Positions 1-7,290 are shown, numbered from the stretch's first letter. The stretch is 17,879 nucleotides of DNA from an uncultured Collinsella sp. (GCA_902491055.1 CABUGI010000035.1:1-17879), one strand, 5' to 3'. Numbers and translations are program-made. The notes: a model not told the origin generated them from the sequence alone.

Positions 1-42
1 AACAAGCTGCGCGTCTGCAAGAAGTGCGGCCACAAGTTCTAA
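1..42 (+). CDS. C-terminal 13 codons of a small Cys-rich protein (partial)
   Basis: The first 39 bases stay open in frame 1 and end at TAA (40-42). They encode a basic tail with a CxxC pair (VCKKCGHKF at the end). A terminator follows 30 bases later, so this is very likely the 3' end of a real gene. The basic, zinc-ribbon-like ending would suit a small ribosomal protein such as L28 or L32, but 13 residues are too few to assign one. Confidence 0.55.
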   Translation, partial: NKLRVCKKCGHKF

Positions 43-72
43 GCTGCCCGCAACATCAAGTTGCTAGCAAAG

Positions 73-102
73 GCCCGGATGCCACGGCACCCGGGCTTTT
101 TT
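73..102 (+). terminator. Rho-independent terminator of the left-edge gene
   Basis: GCCCGG-A-TG pairs with CA-C-CCGGGC around a short loop (one A-C mismatch), and six T residues follow (97-102). It lies 30 bases after the TAA at 40-42. Confidence 0.85.
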
Positions 103-114
103 CTATCCCTACTC

Positions 115-195
115 ATTGGGGACAGACTTAAATGACCAGTCGTTGGGGACAGTCTCTATGTGCCGGCAGTTTGGGACGGTCCTTTGATGTCTGGT
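115..195 (+). repeat. Three tandem 27-bp units with a TTGGGGACAG core
   Basis: Units begin at 115, 142 and 169. The cores are TTGGGGACAGACT (116-128), TTGGGGACAGTCT (143-155) and the more diverged TTTGGGACGGTCC (170-182). The rest of each unit is poorly conserved. GGGGACAG-type repeats are often dispersed elements moved by REP-associated tyrosine transposases; that link is inferred, since no transposase is present here. Confidence 0.7.
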
Positions 196-283
196 GCCCC
201 CAGAGGGGTGAAGTAATACAGCTGGCTCTGTCTTTTAGGGCTTTGGTGTTCCGCCCCTTTATGTTTCACAAGGATCGTCGCAT

Positions 284-410
284 GCGCATTTACGCGCATA
301 GCCTTGCGCGATAATGCGCATAGCCGCGCAAACATCTGCCAACTATGGCTAAATAATGACCAATAAGCAGATAAACACGCAAACACGAGCAAATACGTGC
401 GCAATTGTGC
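284..410. promoter_or_regulatory. Clustered direct repeats upstream of the oxidoreductase-DeoR operon (putative operator)
   Basis: GCGCATAGCC occurs at 294-303 and 316-325, exactly 22 bp apart, with further GCGCA motifs at 284 and 326. A second set follows: AAACACG at 373-379 and 381-387, AAATACG at 391-397, and an imperfect palindrome around GCGCAATTGTGC at 399-410. DeoR-family proteins commonly bind repeated short sites in front of their own operon, so these are the best candidates for the regulator at 1546-2292. No convincing -35/-10 pair was found. Confidence 0.45.
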
Positions 411-459
411 GAATATAGGGTTGTTAGAAATGAAGGACTTCCGATGACTTAGGAGGCAC

Positions 460-1542
460 ATGATGGCAGATTCCAAGCAGGCTCCACTCGACTCTGCGGC
501 AGCAGCAAAGGCAGCGTTCGCTTCGGTCCAGGACAAGCCATTTCCCGATGATATCTTTACGGCTCCCGAGCTCCGCTGGGCTGTGATCGGTTGCGGCGTT
601 ATCGCCAACCAGATGGCCCAGTCTCTCGCTCTTGCCGGTCGCAAGCTTGCGGGCGTCGCCAACCGCACGCTGTCCAAGGCTCAGGCTTTTGCTGAGCAGT
701 ATGGCATCGAGAAGGTCTATGAATCGGTCGAGGACCTCTATGCCGATTCGAGCATCGACGCAGTCTATATCACCACGCCGCACAACACGCATATCACCTA
801 CCTGCGAGCCGCTCTGGCAGCTGGTAAGCACGTGCTCTGTGAGAAGGCCATTACCCTCAACTCCGCCGAGCTCGACGAGGCGCGTGCCATTGCCGACGAG
901 CACAACGTGGTCCTTATGGACGCCACCACGGTGCTCCACATGCCGCTGTATCAGGAGCTGCTCCGTCGCATGGACGCGGGCGACTTTGGCCACATGAACC
1001 TCGCCCAGCTCAACTTTGGCAGCTACAAGGAGTACGGCGATCTGACCAATCGCTTCTACAACCGCAACCTTGCTGGCGGTGCCATGCTCGACATCGGCGT
1101 CTATGCCCTGTCCGTCATGCGTCTCTTTATGGCAAGCCAGCCCGCTGAGGTCATTTCGCTGGGCAACACCTGCGAGACCGGCGTTGACGTTGCGGGCGGC
1201 ATCGTCTGCCGTAATGCAGACCAGCAGCTGGGTGTTGTGAGCCTTACGCTCCACTCCAAGCAGCCCAAGCGCTCGGTTATCAGCTTCGATAAGTGCTACA
1301 TCGAGGTCAACGAGTATCCGCGCGCCGATCACGCGACGATCGTGTGGACCGCGGACGGTCATCGCGAGGAGGTCGCCGCGGGCACCGAGGCTTATGCCCT
1401 GTGCTACGAGATGGCTGACCTCGAGCAGGCCGTTGCCGGCGACGACTCTAAGCGCGAGCTGCTGGATTATGCTTCTGATGTTATGAAGCTTATGACCAAG
1501 CTTCGCGCCGACTGGGGAGTCGTGTACCCCGAGGAGGAGTAA
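460..1542 (+). CDS. Gfo/Idh/MocA-family NAD(P)-dependent oxidoreductase
   Basis: Predicted cytosolic dehydrogenase acting on a sugar, inositol or related polyol. The Rossmann motif VIGCGVIA lies at about residues 43-50, after an unusual N-terminal extension of roughly 38 residues. The EKP-type motif appears as CEKAI (about 127-131), and the family's C-terminal substrate motif as GGAMLDIGVY (about 206-215). AGGAGG at 451-456 is only 3 bases before the ATG at 460 but 6 before the ATG at 463, so 463 may be the true start (359 aa). The last codons, GAGGAGGAG, provide the ribosome binding site for the DeoR gene 3 bases downstream, which implies translational coupling. The substrate cannot be read from the sequence; no kinase, transporter or aldolase lies beside it. 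Confidence 0.9.
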   Translation: MMADSKQAPLDSAAAAKAAFASVQDKPFPDDIFTAPELRWAVIGCGVIANQMAQSLALAGRKLAGVANRTLSKAQAFAEQYGIEKVYESVEDLYADSSIDAVYITTPHNTHITYLRAALAAGKHVLCEKAITLNSAELDEARAIADEHNVVLMDATTVLHMPLYQELLRRMDAGDFGHMNLAQLNFGSYKEYGDLTNRFYNRNLAGGAMLDIGVYALSVMRLFMASQPAEVISLGNTCETGVDVAGGIVCRNADQQLGVVSLTLHSKQPKRSVISFDKCYIEVNEYPRADHATIVWTADGHREEVAAGTEAYALCYEMADLEQAVAGDDSKRELLDYASDVMKLMTKLRADWGVVYPEEE

Positions 1543-1545
1543 ACG

Positions 1546-2292
1546 ATGCTTGCGGAAGATAGGCTCAACGCGATCGTGTCGATGGTGCAGCAGGCCGGCT
1601 CGGTTACCGTGCCGGAGCTTGCCGAAGCCCTGGGCGTAACGGCGTCTACCATTCGGCGCGACCTGCAGACGCTCGACCGAGCGCATCGCATCGCCAAGGT
1701 CCACGGTGGAGCGACGAGTCTTGAGCGCGCGCACGTGACGCGCGACCTAACGCTTAATGAGCGCAGCGACCTCCATAACGACGACAAGGAGCGTATCTGC
1801 GCCCGTGCGGCGGCGCTTGTGGAGTCCGAGAGCTTTGTATACATCGACTCGGGTTCGACGACGCTCAGGCTCATCGAGCATCTTCCACACCTTGAAGATG
1901 TCACCTATGTGACCGATTCCGTGCTCCATGCTCAACGCCTTGCTTTGCGCGGCATGCGTACCGTGGTGCTGGGCGGCGAGCTCAAACCCGAGACCGAGGC
2001 GCTCGTTGGCCCCGATGCCTTGGCAACCTTAGACCGCTACAACTTCAACTGTGGCTTTTGGGGCTCTAACGGCATTGCCGCCGAGCAGGGCTTCACGGCG
2101 CCCGATATCGAGGAGGCGCAAGTAAAGCGTATCTCGATGCGCCATACGGCCAAGCGCTTCGTAATCTCGGACCCCAGTAAATTTGGCATGGTGGCGCCCG
2201 TCAAGTTCGCGGACTTCCGTGACGCAACGATTATTACCGCAGGCGATGTCCCTGCCAAGTACCGGGCAATGGACAACGTCATCACGGTCTAA
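1546..2292 (+). CDS. DeoR/GlpR-family transcriptional regulator
   Basis: A 248-aa protein of normal family length. The N-terminal winged helix spans about residues 3-57, with VTASTIRRDLQTLD as recognition helix and the KVHGGA strand turn typical of DeoR proteins. The C-terminal DeoRC sensor domain shows YIDSGSTT (99-106), a phosphosugar-binding loop, and the late conserved GSNGIAAEQGFT segment. The family mostly represses sugar or polyol genes and releases DNA on binding a phosphorylated intermediate. It starts 3 bases after the oxidoreductase stop and probably controls its own operon through the repeats at 284-410. The effector is unknown. Confidence 0.92.
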   Translation: MLAEDRLNAIVSMVQQAGSVTVPELAEALGVTASTIRRDLQTLDRAHRIAKVHGGATSLERAHVTRDLTLNERSDLHNDDKERICARAAALVESESFVYIDSGSTTLRLIEHLPHLEDVTYVTDSVLHAQRLALRGMRTVVLGGELKPETEALVGPDALATLDRYNFNCGFWGSNGIAAEQGFTAPDIEEAQVKRISMRHTAKRFVISDPSKFGMVAPVKFADFRDATIITAGDVPAKYRAMDNVITV

Positions 2293-2313
2293 CAGCAGGG
2301 GACGGGCTAAGGC

Positions 2314-2355
2314 CAAAACCACCGCGAAGGGGCAGGAACCTTTGTGGTGGTTTTG
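2314..2355 (+). terminator. Hairpin terminating the oxidoreductase-DeoR operon
   Basis: CAAAACCACC (2314-2323) pairs perfectly with GGTGGTTTTG (2346-2355). Inside it, after a symmetric 3-nt bubble, AAGG pairs with CCTT around an 8-nt loop. The T-run is part of the stem's 3' arm. Confidence 0.75.
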
Positions 2356-2369
2356 ACGTTTGCCCAGAT

Positions 2370-2409
2370 AAAACCTGCCAAAATAAACCTGTCCTTTTCG
2401 GCAGGTTTT
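2370..2409 (-). terminator. Hairpin terminating the U32-RluA operon
   Basis: AAAACCTGCC (2370-2379) pairs perfectly with GGCAGGTTTT (2400-2409). It overlaps the stop of the minus-strand pseudouridine synthase gene and, read on that strand, ends in TTTTAT. With the hairpin at 2314-2355 it makes a back-to-back pair between convergent operons. Confidence 0.75.
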
Positions 2410-3067
2410 AGGGCTCCCAGGGGCAGGGGGCTTCGATATGGATGTGCTCGCCGGTTACGGGATGCGTGAAGGACACGCTGTGGGCGTGGAGCATCAGGCC
2501 GCAGGGGCGCGGCGTTCCGTACAGGTCGTCGCCAACCAGGGGATGACGCTCGCTCGCCAGGTGCACGCGAATCTGATGCTTGCGGCCGGTGAGCAGCTCA
2601 ACATCGATATACGAGCGCGTGGGCAGGCCACGGCGGCTCTTAAGACGTTTGAGTACCTTGACGCGCGTCTGAGACGGCTTGCCGCTGGCGCCGACGCGCA
2701 TCTTGCGGCTGTCGTGGCGGTCGCGGGCGATGGGCTTGTCGATGAGCTTTTCGTTCCAGTCGATCTTGCCCTCGGCGAGCGCCAGATAGTGCTTTTCGAA
2801 TGCGTGGTCGATGATCATCTGGTCAAAAGCGGGCTGCGTCTGCTTGTCGAGCGAGAACAACACCACGCCGGTGGTGTTGCGGTCCAAGCGGTTGAGCGGC
2901 TGCATGTCAGTCGCGGCAAAGCCGTCGCCCATCGCCAACAAAAGGTCGCTAGCGTAGTCGGTAAGTGTGCGCTCGCCGGTGCCGTCACCGTGGACGATCA
3001 TGCCAGCGGGCTTGTCGATGGCCATGAGCCAGGCGTCGCAGTAGAGGACTTGAGGTTCTTCGTTCAC
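2408..3067 (-). CDS. RluA-family RNA pseudouridine synthase
   Basis: A 219-aa enzyme converting uridine to pseudouridine in rRNA or tRNA. The catalytic motif is NRLDRNTTG (59-67) with nucleophile Asp62; most relatives have His where Asn59 stands. Other family motifs are LTGRKHQIRVHLA and HPLVGDDLYG, and the usual C-terminal segment HAHSVSFTHP is present. There is no N-terminal S4 domain, so it resembles the short RluA-type forms. The start is GTG (3065-3067) preceded by AAAGG. It lies 15 bases after the U32-family gene and is surely co-transcribed. The exact target uridine cannot be told. Confidence 0.92.
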   Translation of the reverse strand: MNEEPQVLYCDAWLMAIDKPAGMIVHGDGTGERTLTDYASDLLLAMGDGFAATDMQPLNRLDRNTTGVVLFSLDKQTQPAFDQMIIDHAFEKHYLALAEGKIDWNEKLIDKPIARDRHDSRKMRVGASGKPSQTRVKVLKRLKSRRGLPTRSYIDVELLTGRKHQIRVHLASERHPLVGDDLYGTPRPCGLMLHAHSVSFTHPVTGEHIHIEAPCPWEP

Positions 3068-3082
3068 GTGTAAGCCTTTCGG

Positions 3083-5578
3083 TTAGCTAATTCCCACAAA
3101 CATGCAGCCCGAGGTGGCGCCGCGCAGGCGGGCGGCGGGCTTGCGGCCGGCTTGAGCCGCCTCGACGGCGCGACGGACGCGAGCGACGGCACGGCCAATC
3201 TCATCGGCCTCGAGCAGGGTTCCGTCGACCATAAGACGACGGACGCCGGCGTCGAGCAACTGCGGTACCTGCGGCGTGAGGTCGATGGGGTAGGCGTCGT
3301 ACAGGCGTGAGCGGCCGTGGATGTCGGTACGCACCGGCATGATCTTGCCGTCAATATTCTTGAGCGAGAGCTTGCGGGCACGCAGGCGGCAGTTGGCACA
3401 ATCGTGGATACAGCCGTTGGCAACCTGCAGAATGCAATGCTCGCTTGTCATGACGCGCGGGCGGCCAAAGACGGTGATACCCAGAGCCGCGGGCGCGGCG
3501 GCGCCGAGCGAGACAATCTCGTCGAGTGTGATCTCGGGCGAGAGCCAAAACGCACCGGCTCCGCGCTCGGCAAGCGCCTCCATGCAGGGCGTGTTGTGCA
3601 CCGGCAGGCAAGAGCGAATCTCGGCCGTGGCGCCAACCTGGGCGGCCAGGGCAAGCTCAGAGATGTTGCCAATAGCGACCGTGGCGCCGGCAACAACCCA
3701 CGGGTCGACGCGTACGTGGTCAACGGCGCGGCAGACCTCGTCGAGCACGGGTACGATGCCCTGCTCAAATGCATCGGCGGGGGAGAGCTCGGCCGCATCG
3801 AGCGCGTCGGTGGTCATGTAGATGCGCGTTGCACCCTCGGCGCGAGCGGCCTCGGCGGCCTCGAGCGAGGTGACGGTGGCGCGGATCTGCGGCTCATCGC
3901 GGTAGTGCTCGGGCGCGGGGCGGGAATCACTGGTTACAATCGCCGGCAGCTCGAGCGTTTTCGCGCGCTCCTCGTACGGTGCCAGAATGGCCTCTTCCAG
4001 CGCCTTACAAGCGGCGGCACGCACCTTGTGCACGGCGGAAAAGCCCATACCGCAGCCGGCGTCGAGCGAAACGTCAAAGCTTGCGGCCTCAAAGGGAGAG
4101 GAGCCCATGCGCCCGACGTGCTCAACCAGATCGGATGTCTCGACGGCGCGGGTCTTGGCAGCCTCGACGGTAAAGCCCGTGGCCGTGGCCGTAAGCGAAG
4201 GATCGTTGCAACAGGTGAGCGTAACGGCAAACGGCTCGCCCAGACGCGCCACAACGGACACGTCTACGGCGCGGCGGCGCAGCACATCGCGCTTGAGCGC
4301 GGCGCCGGCGGCGTCAATGGCGCGCTGGCTGCGAATCACGCGCACGCGGCAGCCCTCGGGCATGCTACGGGGCACGCGACACTCGATAACATCGCCGGCA
4401 GCGGCATCATCGGCGGCAATGGTGGTCAGGAACTGGTCAAATTCGTCATCGTGGCGAAGCTCCAGCAGGTCGCCCTTGCCCACGGGCTCAAACAGCTCAA
4501 TGCGGGCGATGGCGGCGCGGCGACGGCGATCGTCGGACTTGAGCCCGCGCACATCGCGGTTGGCCAGACGGCTGCCCAGCACCGTGCCCACAATCTGGCC
4601 GCGGTTGTTGGAGCGCTCGTAGCTCATCATCTCGTCGCCCGAGGTGCCATTCTGGTAGGCGTGCGTGAAGTCGCGATTAAAGCAGCGCTTGAGCTGGCGC
4701 TGGCGGGCTGCATCCTCATCCTTGGAGGTCGAAACATCGGCCAGCATATCGTCAATCTGGTGACGGTACACATCGACGATGGAGTACACGTAATCGGGAG
4801 CCTTCATGCGGCCCTCGAGCTTGAGCGATGCGGCGCCGGCGTCATACAGACGACGAACAAGCTGCGACGTGTTGGTGTCGCGCGGGCACAGCGCGCGCTC
4901 GCGACCGGCAGGGGAGAGCGAGCGGCCGCTCTCGTCGATCAGCTCGTAAGGCAGGCGACAGGGCTGGGCGCACATGCCGCGGTTGGCCGATCGTCCCGCC
5001 ATGGCAAAGCTCGAAAGCAGGCACAGGCCCGAGTAGCAAAAGCAGATGGCGCCATGGCTAAAGACCTCAAGGTCCACATCGGGCGCGGCGTCGTGGATGG
5101 CGGCGATCTCGTCGATGGAGAGCTCGCGCGAGAGAGTCATGCGGTCGGCGCCCTGCTCACGGCACCAAAGGGTTCCGCGGTCGTCGTGGATGTTCGCCTG
5201 GGTCGAGATATGTGTCTCGATGCCGGGCATGGTGCGCTTGACCTCAAAGAACAGACCCCAGTCCTGGATAATGAAGGCATCGGCGCCCAGCGTGGAGCAG
5301 CGATGGATGAGTTGCAGCGCATCGCCCATCTCGGACTGCTTGATGACGATGTTGACCGTGACGTAGACGCGTGACCCGGCTAGATGCGCGGCGCGGCAGG
5401 CCTGCTCAAAGGCCTCATCGGTAAAGTTGGTGGCCTTGCGGCGAGCGTTGAAGCTGCCCATGCCGCAGTAGATGGCGTCTGCCCCCGCGGCGAGTGCGGC
5501 GGCAAAGGGCTCGGGCCCTCCGGCGGGCGCCAAAAGCTCGGGTCTGCGGTTGGTGGTTCGACTGGCGGTTGCGGTCAT
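3083..5578 (-). CDS. U32-family (DUF3656-type) protein, probable RNA C/U hydroxylation enzyme
   Basis: An 831-aa protein annotated traditionally as peptidase U32. The U32 signature EVFSHGAICFCYSGLC lies at about 171-186 and supplies Cys179 and Cys186; Cys203 and Cys207 (GMCAQPC) follow and probably complete an Fe-S site. The N-terminal half is a TIM-barrel-like U32 domain (LLAPAGGPEPFAAALAAGADAIY near the start). A DUF3656-like middle follows, and a second Cys-rich segment (NGCIHDCANCRLRA) lies near the C-terminus. Characterised bacterial U32 proteins (RlhA, TrhP) hydroxylate 23S rRNA C2501 or tRNA U34 rather than cleave protein. The length exceeds E. coli RlhA (about 650 aa). ATG at 5576-5578 is preceded by AGGCAGGAT. 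Pairing with a pseudouridine synthase supports a role in RNA modification. Confidence 0.88.
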   Translation of the reverse strand: MTATASRTTNRRPELLAPAGGPEPFAAALAAGADAIYCGMGSFNARRKATNFTDEAFEQACRAAHLAGSRVYVTVNIVIKQSEMGDALQLIHRCSTLGADAFIIQDWGLFFEVKRTMPGIETHISTQANIHDDRGTLWCREQGADRMTLSRELSIDEIAAIHDAAPDVDLEVFSHGAICFCYSGLCLLSSFAMAGRSANRGMCAQPCRLPYELIDESGRSLSPAGRERALCPRDTNTSQLVRRLYDAGAASLKLEGRMKAPDYVYSIVDVYRHQIDDMLADVSTSKDEDAARQRQLKRCFNRDFTHAYQNGTSGDEMMSYERSNNRGQIVGTVLGSRLANRDVRGLKSDDRRRRAAIARIELFEPVGKGDLLELRHDDEFDQFLTTIAADDAAAGDVIECRVPRSMPEGCRVRVIRSQRAIDAAGAALKRDVLRRRAVDVSVVARLGEPFAVTLTCCNDPSLTATATGFTVEAAKTRAVETSDLVEHVGRMGSSPFEAASFDVSLDAGCGMGFSAVHKVRAAACKALEEAILAPYEERAKTLELPAIVTSDSRPAPEHYRDEPQIRATVTSLEAAEAARAEGATRIYMTTDALDAAELSPADAFEQGIVPVLDEVCRAVDHVRVDPWVVAGATVAIGNISELALAAQVGATAEIRSCLPVHNTPCMEALAERGAGAFWLSPEITLDEIVSLGAAAPAALGITVFGRPRVMTSEHCILQVANGCIHDCANCRLRARKLSLKNIDGKIMPVRTDIHGRSRLYDAYPIDLTPQVPQLLDAGVRRLMVDGTLLEADEIGRAVARVRRAVEAAQAGRKPAARLRGATSGCMFVGIS

Positions 5579-5610
5579 ATCCTGCCTTTCAAAATGCTCA
5601 GATATTCAAA

Positions 5611-5639
5611 AGTATAGTGGTGCCGTTGCGGCAGGCGAT
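5611..5639 (-). promoter_or_regulatory. Possible promoter of the U32-RluA operon
   Basis: On the minus strand TATACT (5616-5611) is a good -10 hexamer 32 bases before the ATG. The -35 position (5639-5634, ATCGCC) is poor, and a TGCCG-TTG-CGGCA palindrome (5621-5633) lies in the spacer where a regulator could bind. Confidence 0.45.
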
Positions 5640-5696
5640 GCCCGTGCTCCAAGCGGGATAAAGTCTTCAGCAGCTTGGGCTGGCTGACCCCGTGGA

Positions 5697-5723
5697 GAAC
5701 CGTTCAGCGGTTCGGGGAAACCG
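5697..5723. promoter_or_regulatory. Inverted repeats GAACCG/CGGTTC in the U32-ridA divergent region
   Basis: GAACCG (5697-5702) and CGGTTC (5708-5713) form a 6-bp inverted repeat with a 5-nt spacer. A further AACCG follows at 5719-5723. It is a candidate operator shared by the divergent genes; the binding factor is unknown. Confidence 0.3.
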
Positions 5724-5734
5724 TTGGGCGATAA

Positions 5735-5789
5735 AATATTCTCGCAAACTGATAATATTCTTGCATCGCACGGAAACCTTGAGTACTAT
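5735..5789 (+). promoter_or_regulatory. ridA promoter with upstream 12-bp direct repeat
   Basis: TTGCAT (5761-5766) and TACTAT (5784-5789) are separated by 17 bp, an excellent housekeeping-sigma arrangement with a start expected near 5796. AATATTCT(C/T)GCA is repeated directly at 5735-5746 and 5754-5765, 19 bp apart. The second copy overlaps the -35, so it could be an operator or part of an AT-rich UP element. Confidence 0.7.
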
Positions 5790-5797
5790 CCCAATCA

Positions 5798-5845
5798 AGC
5801 GCGGTGTTCAGACCGAACTGTGCCTCCCGGTGTGAACACCGCGCT
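5798..5845 (+). promoter_or_regulatory. Long 5' leader stem-loop before ridA
   Basis: AGCGCGGTGTTCA (5798-5810) pairs perfectly over 13 bp with TGAACACCGCGCT (5833-5845), enclosing 22 nt. The predicted transcript starts 1-2 bases upstream, so the stem would sit at the 5' end. Two smaller helices compete with it: CGGT/ACCG (5802-5805 with 5812-5815) and CGGTG-TGAA-CACCG (5828-5841). It may stabilise the mRNA or switch between folds. Confidence 0.65.
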
Positions 5846-5878
5846 CACGCTCTCTCAATTGATCGTAAGGAGATAAAC

Positions 5879-6256
5879 ATGAGCAAGACCGTCGTGTCTT
5901 CCGATAACGCACCCGCAGCCATCGGACCGTATTCCCCCGGTATCCAGACCGGCAACATGGTGTTCCTGTCCGGCCAGCTGGGCATCGACCCCACAACTGG
6001 CAAGATGCCCGAGGGCGTCGAGGCCCAGGCCAAGCAGTCCCTTGCTAACGTCGAGGCCCTGCTGACCGCTGCCGGCGCCACCTTTGCCGATGTCGTCAAG
6101 ACCACGGTCTACCTGGCCGACATTGCCGACTTCGCTGCCGTGAACGAGATCTACGCCTCCAAGTTCGAGGCTCCGTTCCCCGCGCGCAGCGCTTTCCAGG
6201 TTGCCGCCCTTCCGGCTGGCGGTCTGGTCGAGATCGAGGTCGTCGCCGCTCTCTAA
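5879..6256 (+). CDS. ridA: RidA (YjgF/YER057c/UK114) family enamine/imine deaminase
   Basis: A 125-aa cytosolic protein of normal RidA length. It hydrolyses reactive enamine/imine intermediates such as 2-aminoacrylate to keto acids and ammonia, protecting PLP enzymes. Conserved features include the opening AIGPYSPG, the LSGQLG segment, the VVKTTVYLADI helix and PARSAFQVAALP, which carries the essential Arg near residue 105. AAGGAG (5867-5872) lies 6 bases before the ATG at 5879, so that start is clear and an in-frame upstream ATG at 5804 is rejected. It is monocistronic, with its own promoter and terminator, and sits beside the purine locus regulator. Known gut purine-degradation clusters contain a diaminopropionate ammonia-lyase (YgeX) that makes 2-aminoacrylate, so proximity may be functional; this is inference. 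Confidence 0.95.
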   Translation: MSKTVVSSDNAPAAIGPYSPGIQTGNMVFLSGQLGIDPTTGKMPEGVEAQAKQSLANVEALLTAAGATFADVVKTTVYLADIADFAAVNEIYASKFEAPFPARSAFQVAALPAGGLVEIEVVAAL

Positions 6257-6286
6257 GGCGTTGGCAACAACTAAACATGACATGCA

Positions 6287-6324
6287 AAAAGACCCTGCAG
6301 CGCGTGTGAACTGCAGGGTCTTTT
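6287..6324 (+). terminator. Strong terminator between ridA and the convergent regulator
   Basis: AAAAGACCCTGCAG (6287-6300) and CTGCAGGGTCTTTT (6311-6324) form a perfect 14-bp stem with a 10-nt loop. A-run and T-run flank the GC core, so it should work in both directions and could also stop the minus-strand gene ending at 6369. Confidence 0.93.
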
Positions 6325-6368
6325 GTTAAGTGACGGATCGCTTGTGGAGCCGCGCTCCATTTTGCTCG

Positions 6369-7025
6369 TTAGCCCTCCTTGCGGACTTTTTGCAGGTAGC
6401 GGTAGACGCTGGGCTCCGAGATGCCCAGCGCGGTGGCGGCGCAGGCTACGGCGCCCTTGAGCATGAACACTCCGTTGCCGTTGAGGTGGCGAATGACGTC
6501 CACGCGGTCGCTTTGACCAAGCGACGCCACATCCAGCCCGCGAGCGCTCAGCAGCTCGGCAATGCTGCGGTCGATGAGCTCCTGTGTGGACTCCGAAAGG
6601 CTTTCGACCTCGATAGAGGCGGGCTCCGTGCGCGTCGGCGCCGCGTCGAAGCACGCCATGAGCTGCTGTGCCATGGCGTTGATGGAGCGCACGGTCGAGA
6701 GGTCGGTGTTGACGCAGAGCATACCGACGATCTCGTCACCCTCACGGATAAAGTACGTCGCCGACTCCAGCGTCTTGCCACCGGCACCGCGGCCCTCGTA
6801 GCCCGTAATAAACGGCAGGTCGCGATACTTGGCGTCGTGCATGATCTTGAGCGCCAGGTCGGTGGCGGGACCGCCGACCTTGCGACCGCTCACGATGCCG
6901 TTGCGAATATCGACGATGGCGTGGTCGGGATCCGAGAAATCGTGCAGCACGATTTCGCTGTTTTTGCCGAGTATCTGCTCCAGGAAATCGACCATCGGCA
7001 AAAAGCGACGTACGGTCTCGTTCAC
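6369..7025 (-). CDS. YheO/DauR-like PAS-HTH transcriptional regulator
   Basis: A 218-aa regulator. The N-terminal YheO-type PAS_6 domain spans about 7-118 (LGKNSEIVLHDFSD, then SATYFIREGDEIVGMLCVN). The C-terminal HTH_22 domain spans about 158-216, ending in LGISEPSVYRYLQKVRKE, the recognition helix. I place the start at GTG 7025 because AAGGAG lies 6 bases upstream. Frames extending to 7166 lack such a site, and the shorter form begins where YheO relatives do. Family members such as DauR sense small metabolites. It is divergent from the purine permease operon with about 350 bp between, so it is the obvious candidate local regulator, probably responding to a purine or a breakdown product. Confidence 0.88.
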   Translation of the reverse strand: MNETVRRFLPMVDFLEQILGKNSEIVLHDFSDPDHAIVDIRNGIVSGRKVGGPATDLALKIMHDAKYRDLPFITGYEGRGAGGKTLESATYFIREGDEIVGMLCVNTDLSTVRSINAMAQQLMACFDAAPTRTEPASIEVESLSESTQELIDRSIAELLSARGLDVASLGQSDRVDVIRHLNGNGVFMLKGAVACAATALGISEPSVYRYLQKVRKEG

Positions 7026-7261
7026 GGGCAACTCCTTGGGGTGAAATCGGAAATGTTCATAACAATTTTTTCTCATGGTAACACGCCATTCCTCATCTCG
7101 TATATTCGCAGGTACATTGCGTAATACAGACGAGCGGTAGGAATTCGGCGGTAAACGGTCGACCAAAAGAAAAGTTAGATGTTATTTTGACCAGACACTT
7201 TCTTGACCTGCGGAAATGTATTGTCTCAGCTCAAGAATAGTCTGATAACAAAAAATTATTA

Positions 7262-7290
7262 TTGAGAATGAGAATCATCTTTAATACGAT
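7262..7290 (+). promoter_or_regulatory. Promoter of the purine operon with an embedded Fur-like box
   Basis: TTGAGA (7262-7267) and TACGAT (7285-7290) are spaced by 17 bp. Between and across them, 7264-7282 reads GAGAATGAGAATCATCTTT, matching the 19-bp Fur consensus GATAATGATAATCATTATC at 14 positions, including an ATGA-GAA-TCAT core. The predicted start is near 7297, giving an 80-nt leader. The rest of 7026-7261 is AT-rich and holds no gene; I found no convincing promoter in it for the minus-strand regulator. Confidence 0.55.

Noticed and set aside
132..314. A 60-aa plus-strand open frame in the left intergenic region
   Set aside because: It runs through the 27-bp repeats and operator-like motifs and has no ribosome binding site or similarity that I recognise.
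3317..5374. A 685-aa open frame on the plus strand across the U32 gene
   Set aside because: It is antisense to a complete, motif-rich U32 protein and lacks recognisable domains or a ribosome binding site.
7026..7166. An N-terminal extension of the PAS-HTH regulator to 7166
   Set aside because: A good AAGGAG precedes the GTG at 7025, and the added residues lie outside the family's usual start.
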